Source: Erigeron canadensis
Lineage: Eukaryota > Streptophyta > Magnoliopsida > Asterales > Asteraceae
Assembly (NCBI RefSeq): GCF_010389155.1
Contig: NC_057764.1
Location: 38,634,275-38,698,274 of the forward strand
DNA: 64,000 bases
Direction: 5' to 3'
This document shows, one piece after another, positions 39,801 through 48,456 of the stretch; the first letter of the stretch is position 1; each line of letters opens with the position of its first letter. The notes below the pieces were generated by a model. That model was not told where the DNA came from and ran no database searches. It saw nothing but the letters and a program-made list of their open reading frames with translations. A program made the position numbers and the translations under genes.

Positions 39801-41925
39801 ACGGGTCAAAATTCATGGATGTTACAATAAAACTCCCTTTTGTGGTGTAAAAAGGGAAAAAAGGTAGTCCGGAGTAATAAATTTGTAATGCAAGTACACG
39901 CCCAGGTTTTAGAACCTTGGGTTTGTTTATGAATTAAGGATTGTGTATAGTAAGAAACAGAGACGGTATTATTTATGAAAGGGGACATCCTCACAGCCTT
40001 AGAACGTAAGGTTGTATTCAACTGCGGAAGTATTAAAAAAATCGTGTTATTTTTGTTTTTACAACATTCTGAAGCTGTAGGTTCCCTATTTACTTCAAAA
40101 CAAGTTGGCATCTGATTACCAAAACAAACCCTTAAGATTTGAAATGCACTGAAGTTATCAAAATTTGATGTGTTGGATATTAGGGTTTGATGTCATTGAC
40201 ATGTCCGGAGATGCAAGTCAAGATGTAGAGGGAATGGATGCTTCAGCAGGACATGTTCTGAGCTTACTCTCTGCTGAGTCTCCAAACAGTAAGTTTTCAT
40301 TTATATCTAACCCTGTCCTATCAGTCCTATCAGACCAAGATATCGTTGTGTTTCTCATTTCGTGTTCTTTGACTTTGCAGTCAAAGTTGGTGTAGGAGGC
40401 TTTAGTATGGGCGCAGCAACTGCAATATACTCTGCATGTTGTTTTGCCCGAGGAAAATTTGGAAATGGCACTGGCTACCCTGTCCATCTGGATTTCGTTG
40501 TTGCTCTTAGCGGCTGGCTTCCATATGCAAGGTTCAGCCACTCACAGTAACAACTTCTCTTCCTTTTATGAGTAGAAGTGGCGAGCATGGGGCAGGTTGG
40601 GTTGGGTAACGGGTCAAAATTTGTACCAAGAGTTGAAATGGGCTGGTACCGGTTGACCCACAAACCTTTTTATCTTAGTTTAAAACGCTATATAAATACT
40701 TCAAAAGAAAATAGTAGACAACTATCGGGTTTATTGTCTAGAACTCCTATGTACTTTTTAATTTGTTTCGTCCAGAAGCTTTTTTCCCTGTAGGTGTATC
40801 GTACCTTTCAAACACCCCTTATAGGTCATTAAAACTTGAAATGTATGCCTATTAGGCCCTTCGATGTTACCAAAAATATGTTGTTTAGGTAACTAAGTGA
40901 CTTATTAGGACATACTTTAAGTTTTAATGATCTGGAAAGAACAAATAAGCTTGCTGGTTTGCAATGGACATATGAAGAAGTACATGAGAGTTTTAGGCAA
41001 AAAATCCAAAATAATTTAGGAGGGTGTATACCTTAAGAGCATACTTTTGGTGGCATTCAACCTAATTGACTGGGTTCCCTTGATAAACTTAATTTAAAAT
41101 CTAACTCGGTTGAGATACAATTGCCCTGGAGAGAATCCTTTATAAGCTGATGGATCAAAATATCCACCTTTACTTTTGACATATCAAATTTTTTCTACAT
41201 TTGGTTTTCCTTTGGATGGGGAGCTAGGGGTCTAAATAATGAGTTTGAAGACTATGAAGTTGGAAGTCGGGCTGCATCATTACCCATTTTGCTCTGTCAT
41301 GGCAGAGGTACCCACATTTACCTTTGTATGCAATGTTTTTGAAATGGTTAAATTAGCGCATCTAATGGATCCAAATCAATAGAATCGAAATTTTGTAGTA
41401 ATGACAATGGCAAATACATAAATCTTCTTTATATAACAAATTTTGAGAAACTTCTATAATATCATGCCAGGTGATGACGTTATTCGTTTTCGCTATGGTC
41501 AGATGTCGGCAGAGAAACTAACTTCATTTGGCTTTGAAGATTTGACTTTCAAGTCCTTTCCCTCGTATGTGACTTCCTTCATCTTAAACGCTTGCTATTT
41601 TGTTGACATTGAGCTTCCTCTATCTAAAAATTTAATGAGTATGCTGCTGAGAACATGGATGCTATAAAAGAAAAGATCTGTTTTTTTTTTTATGCAAATC
41701 ATCAGAAGTGATGATGGATCTCTTTATTTCACCACATAGTCACATACATCCAAAATCTATGATATATGATGGATATATAAATATAAATGTTATTGTTTAC
41801 GTGACAAAAAAAGGTGGTTTGATGTTTCTTAACGGTCCAGGCTCGGCCATTATACAATCCCAGAAGAGATGGATGAGGTTGTCCATTGGCTAACTTCAAA
41901 GCTAGGGCTCGAGGGTGAGCCCTAG
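27893..41925 (+). CDS. Acyl-protein thioesterase/carboxylesterase family protein (paralogue B), interrupted in intron 4 by a retrotransposon
   Basis: Nine exons (27893-28007, 28116-28233, 28733-28769, 29109-29178, 40184-40288, 40381-40531, 41228-41307, 41471-41564, 41841-41925) join in frame to 284 residues. Seven of the nine have the same length or differ only by a whole codon from paralogue A. The N terminus again has a hydrophobic run ([19 protein letters not shown]), then [18 protein letters not shown] (Ser157), GRGDDV (Asp227) and [10 protein letters not shown] (His260). No stop or frameshift is present. Exon 1 uses a weaker donor (GTTCGT). Intron 4 has grown to 11,005 nt because a 10,369-bp antisense chromovirus lies in it. 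The gene may still be expressed if the large intron is spliced, or may be reduced or silenced; sequence alone cannot decide. It arose by tandem duplication with paralogue A, same strand, 2.7 kb apart. Confidence 0.85.
29458..31893 (-). repeat. 3' LTR of the chromovirus (left copy)
   Basis: 2,436 bp, in the minus-strand sense of the element. It is preceded, in element orientation, by a polypurine tract. The open frames inside (29998-30409) recur identically in the other LTR and are not genes. It contains a 52-bp tandem pair with GCTGCGCAGC palindromes at 30987-31090. Confidence 0.95.
30987..31090. repeat. LTR-internal 52-bp tandem repeat with GCTGCGCAGC palindromes
   Basis: Two adjacent 52-bp units (30987-31038 and 31039-31090) differ at two or three positions. 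Each carries two copies of the perfect palindrome GCTGCGCAGC in AGCTGCGCAGCAGCT context. A related GCTGCGCCGC segment precedes them. The same array is at 38921-39024 in the other LTR. Confidence 0.9.
31894..31905 (-). other. Polypurine tract of the chromovirus
   Basis: On the minus strand GGGGGAATAA directly precedes the TG of the 3' LTR, the expected position for the plus-strand primer. Confidence 0.75.
31939..35660 (-). pseudogene. Chromovirus pol: protease, reverse transcriptase, RNase H, integrase, chromodomain (frameshifted)
   Basis: Two overlapping minus-strand frames together carry a normal pol. Frame 35660-34278 has two CCHC zinc knuckles ([14 protein letters not shown] and [14 protein letters not shown]), the protease motif LFDSGAD and the first part of reverse transcriptase ([12 protein letters not shown]). 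Frame 34293-31939 continues with [12 protein letters not shown], the polymerase site FIDD, RNase H (VVYCDASG), the integrase zinc-binding HHCC region, the integrase acidic core ([16 protein letters not shown], and TDGQTER with its following Glu) and a chromodomain-like tail (PVEILD ... VRWNARRG ... TWERE). The frame changes at about 34358-34362, directly after YHQLR, consistent with loss of one base in a G run. This copy therefore should not make full-length Pol unless the indel is a sequencing error. Short plus-strand frames across this area are shadows. Confidence 0.9.
35618..36669 (-). pseudogene. Chromovirus gag (frameshifted)
   Basis: The likely start is the ATG at 36669 ([14 protein letters not shown]). 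An Arg/Gly-rich stretch follows and changes frame near 36568-36573, where one base appears to be missing in a G-rich run. The main capsid-like part lies in frame 36496-35618 and shows [18 protein letters not shown] and the following FKNKVKEKF typical of retrotransposon gag. Near 35700-35712 the frame changes again before the zinc knuckles, consistent with a 2-bp insertion. Gag packages element RNA in cytoplasmic particles. Because the LTRs are nearly identical, these breaks either arose very recently, were already present in an element mobilised in trans, or are assembly errors. Confidence 0.88.
37392..39826 (-). repeat. 5' LTR of the chromovirus (right copy)
   Basis: 2,435 bp, carrying the element promoter in the minus direction. 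It is 99.9 percent identical to the other LTR by eye. Immediately inside it, after three bases, is TGGTGGCCCATGCC at the primer-binding position. This does not match the usual initiator-tRNA-Met site, so the primer tRNA is unassigned. Confidence 0.95.
38921..39024. repeat. LTR-internal 52-bp tandem repeat (second LTR copy)
   Basis: Same array as at 30987-31090, offset by 7,934 bp. Confidence 0.9.
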
Positions 41926-42685
41926 GTTGGCCCATATTATAGGTTGATTTAGAAGCGTGAAAAAAACCATCAAATGTGAAAATGAAGAAACAAGTGGATC
42001 CAAAGGGCTGCATCAACCAACCAACGAACCTATCTTCCGCTGGTATAAAGTATGAGTCAGTTTAAGGTTCGTTGTACCAAGAACCAAACCATGAGTTGTG
42101 ACATTCTATGTTGTGTGGACTGGTTGTTATATTTCATGCTTTTGCAGTTTTCCGCATATATGGGGACTGGTAAGAAAAGATATCAATCGCAGCTGTAGTA
42201 ATGGATCATTCTCTTGTTGAGGTGGCCAAGTCATGTGATTAGTATTTTGATCAATGTACCCATTTTTCTCCAAACTCCATTTACCTCTGAGACTCTTCTA
42301 AATAATGAAATGAACTATAGTTTTATGAACTTATATTATAGATGAAGAATTTATTATGACCAAATACCCGTAACATATATACCGAATGTCTTAGATCATG
42401 TCAAAATCTAGATTTGAAAGTTATTACGGAGATTGTAGCATACAACAAACTCAAAGGACTTTAGTGGCAAAACACATGAAAGAAAAGGTAAAAGGACCCA
42501 AAATCTAAAACTGAAGAAAAAGAGACAAGTGTGTGTTTGTTTGTGTGTGTGTGTGTATTTTTGCAAGTATGTTTCATCAGTCATAATATACAAACGATGT
42601 TAGTAAGGTTCTTGCAGTGGTAAGGAATTCGCCCACTATCTGTAATCTCAAAGATGCATTTGACTGTACACCAAGAACACAGGTA
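41926..42685. other. Region between convergent thioesterase B and PPPDE genes
   Basis: Holds the 3' flanks of both genes. A GT microsatellite lies at about 42533-42558. The open frames at 41729-42016 and 42408-42593 (minus) are not supported as genes. Confidence 0.5.
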
Positions 42686-44952
42686 TTACCTTGGCATCTC
42701 TTTAATGAAAGCTATTTCAGGAGCGGGTGTTGGTGAAAGGAGGACCTTTTGGTCAACCTCATCGCTTTCTGATGCATCTTGGCTGCTTGAGTTTGATGCA
42801 GAATCACTATCATCATCATCTGCAAAATAATTATAAATTTATAACAGCCCAAAATGATCTTTAACACTCTATTTAATCACCGTTGTTATTTCACAAAGTA
42901 TTGGGTTAACAGTATGTAGATCACTAAAAGATCACATTGCTAGTTATTTACTCATTGCGATTTTCAAAATACAATCAAGGGTTGGATATTAAATACTTCT
43001 GGCTCAATGAAGAATAACATTTGACTTCAAAGTCAAATTACGAGTACTGTTAATCTCAATGGCAGAAAATTGAACTTACCGTATGTATGATACTCTGGCA
43101 GCTGTTTGACAGTAGTTGCTTCAAGGCTTTCAGGAAGCAGACAACTGAACAAAGAACCTGAAATGGTAGTTCAACACCAGTAAGGTATTGATATATGTGA
43201 TACAATCTTCAAAGGCAACAAACAGGGAGGAAAAAAACTGAGAATGTACTAAACACTTGTATACACCCTGTCTGATTTGTAACCTATTTGAACCTTCGCC
43301 AAATATGTTCCAAATCGGTTAGAAATTAAATATAACTAAACTGACCAATTTCCACATATCTGCGTTGAAACTGGTCCTCTAATTACGACGGAAGAGTAAT
43401 TCTAACATTAAAACAATAGTCAGTGTCTTGTACGGAAATTTTCATGTACTAAGGGAGTAAGAGGACCTTTAACGACAAATGTTCTAGCACAAGCATATAT
43501 TAATATGCTTCTCAAGCTAGCAAATTTGATGTAGAAAAGGGAAGCCCAAATCAAATTATCATGAAAAGTGTATTCAAGGTAGAAATGAACAGATGAGCAG
43601 GCAAATGGGTTGTATAAAGGGTCGCACCTTGTTTGGGTCGAAATGGCAACTTTTTTAGTGCGGGTTAAACGTGTTTATTCTGGTCTATTTTTAGAACTAA
43701 AAAAACGGATGCATGATGCAATGAAGTAAAGTACAGAATGTGCATTAAAATTCACACTAGTTATAAGTTTTACATAATTAGTAGACTCAATTCAAGGAGG
43801 AAATGTACCAAACTTCGCCAACCGATTCACCCAGCCAGGAACCCTTCTGCAATTTAGCCTCTGAGAGATATCATCAGTAAAATGGTTACAATTCTTGGAT
43901 ATTAGGTGATATGTGTCTCCATGATAATCTGAAGCCATGGTTTCGATAAATTCTCTGAATTCTGTAGCCGACATGCTTATATGACCAAGTGAAATTGAAC
44001 ATCTATAGATAAATCCCGGGCAGCTCCTCGGTTCAACTTCAAACACTCCACTAATTGAGTAGTCGTGTGCCCCAAACCCATATTCCATACCATACACTAC
44101 AACAAGTTTCCATACATCATATTATTCACACATTAAAGTTATAGTGTAACAAGGGAAAACATGAGAAAAAGTAAACATTGATACAAATCCTTAAGATAAA
44201 AAATTTACTGACACCAAACCTAGTCTGATTCAGTCATCTGCCAAGAACATTTGGAATGTCCAATGGAAATCAGCTACTCGTATGTTTTTCCTTGTGGGGA
44301 ACTTTTGGAAAGATCAAAGAACATTATTACATTTGCTACAAAGATAAGTGAGATAGATTTGTGTTCAAAAACTTGTTCTATTTTGTCATAATTGACTGTC
44401 GTAGACTAATAAGCAGAATTCGGAAATCTTTTTAAACATACTTCAATAAACCTAACAATGCCATATTCATCTTGCACAAAGACCTTTTTAAGCAATGATC
44501 ACCCACAAACCTCAAAAACATAATATCCAGATAAACACACTTGAAGAAACCTTATCAAAACTAATCTACATTATTACAATTTACGAGTATAACTTAACAA
44601 AATCCCAGGAACCCACAAGGCCACAACCTATTGGTAAGCTAGAATCACATATGTCTATCAATCTATTTTAGATATCCGTTTTAATCATTCATGGTTCATA
44701 TACACAAAAAACAACAAAAACAATCATATCTAATCCGTCATGAGCTGAGTATGGAAAAATAAAAAAATTTATAAAATAAAATAACAAAATAATGAAAGAT
44801 AATTTACCTTCAATACCAGTATGGAAAAAACCAAATCCAAAGAAAATGCTGTAATTATTGAAAGGGGTAAGATCATATACATTCAAGAAAACCTCTCTGT
44901 CAACAAATCTTTCATTTGTTGTACAATTTGATGATAATGTACTACCCCCCAT
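42686..44952 (-). CDS. PPPDE/DeSI-type thiol peptidase (deSUMOylating or deubiquitinating isopeptidase-like)
   Basis: Four exons (44952-44808, 44096-43809, 43157-43080, 42819-42686) with GT-AG introns join to 214 residues. The PPPDE domain covers about residues 20-145: VFLNVYDLTP, then FFHTGIEVYGMEYGFGAH with the catalytic His44, FEVEPRSCPGFIYR, and HLISKNCNHFTDDISQRL with the catalytic Cys118, then VPGWVNRLAKFG. The C-terminal 70 residues are acidic and Ser-rich (a DDDDSDSASNSSS stretch) and likely disordered. The family has a papain-like permuted fold with a Cys-His dyad; animal DeSI proteins remove SUMO and some relatives cleave ubiquitin. The first 15 residues are polar. Intron 1 is 711 nt and intron 2 is 651 nt. 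Both active-site residues are present, so activity is expected. Which modifier it cleaves is not shown by sequence. Confidence 0.92.
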
Positions 44953-45487
44953 TCTTTATTTTATCTAAAATTTAAATGAAATATAATTATAATAAATATT
45001 TGGGTGTTTTTCAAAGGGGCTCAAGAAAGAAAAAACCCCTTTGATGGGTTCTCTCTTTCCGGCCACCGGAATGAAAAAAGATTAAAACTTTTTTTTATCT
45101 TTCGATTAGATTGTGTTAGTTATTAGCTTTTCTTGGGCTTATTAAAATTCTTGTGGGGTGGAAAAAACATTGATTATTTTCTGTGCTGTTTTTTATTTCA
45201 GTTTTTCCGCGAGTAAATATAGGTCATTCTTTTCCATGGTTCATAATAGCAACCATTAATCTTTTATCTTACATTGAGTGCTAAGTTTGCTCATTTGATC
45301 GGAAAGAACAGATCTTTGACTTATATATACGCAGTCTAACCGGAGTAAATTGACGATTAATACTACTGGTGTCTTGATATCCAAAAGGGAAATGTTACAC
45401 ACAATGACAATCTACAGATCAATGATTACATATAACCATGACCCAAAAGCCCGGGCCATCAACCAAGTCGATAGTTTGTCATTTGAA
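44953..45487. other. Upstream flank of the PPPDE gene
   Basis: Probable leader and promoter of the PPPDE gene. A minus-strand GTATATATAAG at about 45319-45330 is a possible TATA box, which would imply a leader of some 340 nt. Confidence 0.4.
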
Positions 45488-45609
45488 CTAAAACCGATCA
45501 AGTGAAGCAGCCGCCTTTTCAAGAACCAGTTCAGGCAAACTCTTGTAATCTTCAAAGCCCCACTGCCGATCAAATTCTGGCAGTGTCACATTAGGGTGAA
45601 CGTTGTTTC
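45488..45609 (-). pseudogene. Coding-like fragment downstream of the DnaJ-type gene
   Basis: The minus strand reads NVHPNVTLPEFDRQWGFEDY followed by KSLPELVLEKAAASLDRF and a TAG at 45488-45490. The composition and the clean stop followed by AT-rich DNA look like a genuine last exon. However, the same frame has a TGA just upstream with no acceptor between. A neighbouring frame continues upstream as RRAMYMRIMKQR after a possible acceptor (CTTGTAG). This could be a last exon with a small indel, or a decayed fragment. I do not recognise the family. Confidence 0.4.
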
Positions 45610-46168
45610 ATAATCCTCATATACATTGCACGTCTACAAGAACTCACAAGTCTCATCCTTACAAACAATAAAATTTGAATCAAGCTAATTTGAATCAAGA
45701 CATTCTGTTAAGTTTGATTTAAAGTTTGTTTGTATCAAACAAAGGTGTGATGGCTCATGAATATTTTTAATCAAAATTCAACTCATGGTCTTTCCAGTCT
45801 TTCACAAGGTATGTCAAAAGCAAAATTTACTCGACTAATTATGGATAAAAAAAAATATAACTGGGTCTTTCCATAAAAAATGACATCAAATTCAACGAAA
45901 AATTAAATTTACATAACCATGTCAAAACTTCAAAATGATACAGGAAGTATGGTAAGCAGCCTAGTGCTTTTGGTCACATCATGTAACAGTAAGCACCTAT
46001 CGCAAAGAGAAACCTTACTTATCTCTCTAATCATCTCATGTTCTTCATAATTTCTGTAGCCCATTGCTTGAAAAACCACACGAACAAAAGAATCTTCGAA
46101 GTTAGTTTGATTCGAATAAAACACTGAAGAGCTTCAAACGAACATGCAAAAGACCATTCTTCAGTAAA

Positions 46169-48456
46169 TCACCCTGCAAAAGTTTAAATTCTTATATAAA
46201 TCAAAATATATCTCATCTTCCAAGCTCAAAAAAATGTGATTTCCGGGTCAATCACTTTGAAATTTTAGATCAATAATAGACTTCATTTTTTATATTCTAA
46301 GGTTGACAATTCTTTAGCATCTGAAAAAAAACTTGATCCTAATCAAAAATCCATATCAACTTCAAAATAGATAAAAGTATCCTATTGATCACAAAAGTTG
46401 ACATGTTCTGAAGTTTTTTTCCCCTAGAGCATCCCATTGCACTTTTAACACCGTGCAGTGAATGTTAATTTACAAGTTTCAGACCCAAAAAAAAAGTGTT
46501 CGAAAGTATGCAACCTAGATTTTGTAAACTGGAAGCCTAGCTTAGCAACTTATTTAGGTTGAATTGCAACTAAACCATGTCTGCGACGATTTTCAACTAA
46601 AAGCCATGAAGTCAGAGTTCCAACGCATACCCTTTATTCATCATCACAGTGCTTTAGAAAGCTTTAAGCACAGCTAGGTGGTTGTCACTTCCTACAGCTT
46701 GCTTAACCAGGTTAATAAATGCTTAAGTAATGGAGCAACATAAACAGTTCATTATAAGTTAAAGACTTATAGTATTTTTCTATATAGTAAATATATAATT
46801 AAACCTTTGATACTAGAGTATACTAATACTACATTCTGAAACAACTAGTATCATAGAAACAAATAATCTTCTTTTACTCAAAAAGAATAAAAATAGAAAC
46901 AAATACCCATAAAGAAACTCAACTAACAAGCAAAGGTCAAGCGCCAACTGCTTGATCATAATGAAACATTAAAGTTGTTCCTACCTTTAGCTTGTTGAAC
47001 GAATCCACTCCCCAAACAATTAAGACATCGCTGGATCCTACAATCAAGATTACCAATTCATAATTTCAGTTTCAACAGTCTACTCAATTTACCATTTTTT
47101 CCCACACATTTGAAGAGAGTCAAGATATATTTTGTTTCAAATCAAACTTTTACACGGCACTTAGTTTTTGAAACTCCAAAATGTGCCTCTACCAGACAAC
47201 CATTTGTATATCAAAATGCAGTCAGTAATTCCTTCAAAACAAAGTACATAATTCCAATTAATGATGTATATTAAAGACAGTTCACTTGACCCTCAAAAGA
47301 CAAATGTAAGCGGAGCTATAGATACACATAGTAATAAAGAGTTTAAATATGAATTTAGATTACCTATGTCCATCACAAGTGGGGCAAAGACACGGGTTAA
47401 TGAATACCGGATCATACAACGGAGACCACTCTATTGTAGCATTCCCTTTACATAATTTACACATGTAGAACCCTTTCCCTTTACATACATCACATGCACT
47501 TACATTCTTTTTCTTAGTAGACAATGATGACGGCGATCCAAATTGGTCCTGCACCCAGATCACCCATATCATTAAATCCGAGACCCTAGACTTACAAAAC
47601 ATAAAGGTAAAACTACAACCTAAATTTCTTGTAAAAAATGAAACCTTTTCATAAACTTAGCAATTTAATCTCTAAAAAGTTACAGTAAAAAGAAACAAAA
47701 CGATGTTGATAAATTTGTTAGTTCTTGAAAACACTGAATCGTTCTTCTTGACTTGCTCTCTTTTTCTCAATTTTGAAGAAAATCTTTAAGGTCCTGAACA
47801 AAAAACTGCAAAAAATGCTTGATTACCGCAATTTGATCATTAAAAAGGTTAACTCTAACATAACGGTTTAGAAAGAAACCCTGACCCCGTGGTTCGTTAG
47901 ACAGAACTAAGCCTTTCCCCGAGGACCAGCCCCAGCTATGTTCAGCAATTGATATAGATTCAAAACCATAACCATTTGTAACAAGGTCATCCAAAGTGGC
48001 CCCAGAAAGCGTATCACACTGGAGGAATGATACCACTTTGGCCAAAGCCCCGTTGTTGGATGTTTGTATATACTCGTAAAAATATGAAATTTTATCTTTC
48101 ATTTCTTCTTTAATCCCTAAACTAACACTTAAAAATCAAGAAACAATATAGGGTGTTGGATGTTCCTAATATCCTATAAAAATTGAATCTTTCTTCTAAA
48201 TTTCCTAAATTTAATTTCTAAAAATAAAGTTGTACAAAAAAAACATCAAGAAAATCAAAGTGGTTGTTGGGTGTACCTTTTTGTGTAATGTGAAAAATGT
48301 AATTGCAGTGGATGAAATCATGGTGATGGAAAAGATCCCCCCTATGGCTAAAGCTGCTCCTTTGGCTAATGTACGCACCAGTGGCGCCAAATTAAAATTG
48401 CTACCACCACCACCGTCTCCGGCGCCGGAACCGGCACCGTCTCCGGTTAAAACCAT
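46169..48456 (-). CDS. DnaJ-type cysteine-rich zinc-finger protein with a membrane segment
   Basis: The model joins 48456-48277, 47548-47364, 47037-46985 and a short end 46173-46169, giving about 140 residues. Exon 1 is Gly-rich (TGDGAGSGAGDGGGG), then has a hydrophobic stretch at about residues 33-55 (GAALAIGGIFSITMISST). The rest carries four CxxC motifs: CDVCKGKGFYMCKLCKG, CLCPTCDGHR and RCLNCLGSG. These match the zinc-binding cysteine-rich region of DnaJ, present here without a J domain. Plants have several such J-less proteins, often in plastids, acting as thiol chaperones in photosystem or Rubisco assembly; that role is not shown here. The last exon is uncertain. The acceptor at 46173 gives an immediate stop, whereas an acceptor near 46133 (CTCTTCAG) would keep the frame open for about 38 more residues (KVFYSNQTNFEDSF...). 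Intron 1 contains a same-strand 111-codon frame. Confidence 0.72.
47767..48102 (-). CDS. Unrecognised 111-codon frame inside intron 1 of the DnaJ-type gene
   Basis: Starts at an ATG (MKDKISYFYEYIQTSN) and ends at a stop after VQDLKDFLQN, entirely within the intron and on the same strand as the host gene. The composition is balanced, with motifs such as AEHSWGWSSGKGLVL and GFFLNRYVRVNLF, unlike the F/I/K-rich chance frames in this window. I do not recognise the family. It might be a nested small gene, an alternative first exon, a captured gene fragment or chance. Confidence 0.3.
   Translation of the reverse strand: MKDKISYFYEYIQTSNNGALAKVVSFLQCDTLSGATLDDLVTNGYGFESISIAEHSWGWSSGKGLVLSNEPRGQGFFLNRYVRVNLFNDQIAVIKHFLQFFVQDLKDFLQN

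Larger units (their letters stand above)
29458..39826 (-). mobile_element. Full-length Ty3/gypsy chromovirus LTR retrotransposon (Tekay/Del-like), inserted in thioesterase B intron 4
   Basis: The two LTRs are 29458-31893 (2,436 bp) and 37392-39826 (2,435 bp), starting TG and ending CA. ATAAA flanks both ends (29453-29457 and 39827-39831), a perfect 5-bp target duplication. The homologous intron of paralogue A lacks the element. Internal DNA (5,498 bp) encodes, on the minus strand, gag with two CCHC knuckles, then protease, reverse transcriptase, RNase H, integrase and a C-terminal chromodomain-like segment. Pol order and that tail place it among chromoviruses; I judge Tekay/Del from the tail and the long LTRs. 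The LTRs differ by one substitution (29587 versus 37521) and one 1-bp indel near 31620, so the insertion is very recent. The coding region is broken by three frame changes. Confidence 0.95.

Noticed and set aside
27893..41925. Reading paralogue B as a pseudogene because of the insertion
   Set aside because: All exons are in frame with splice sites and triad intact; insertion in an intron does not by itself break the gene.
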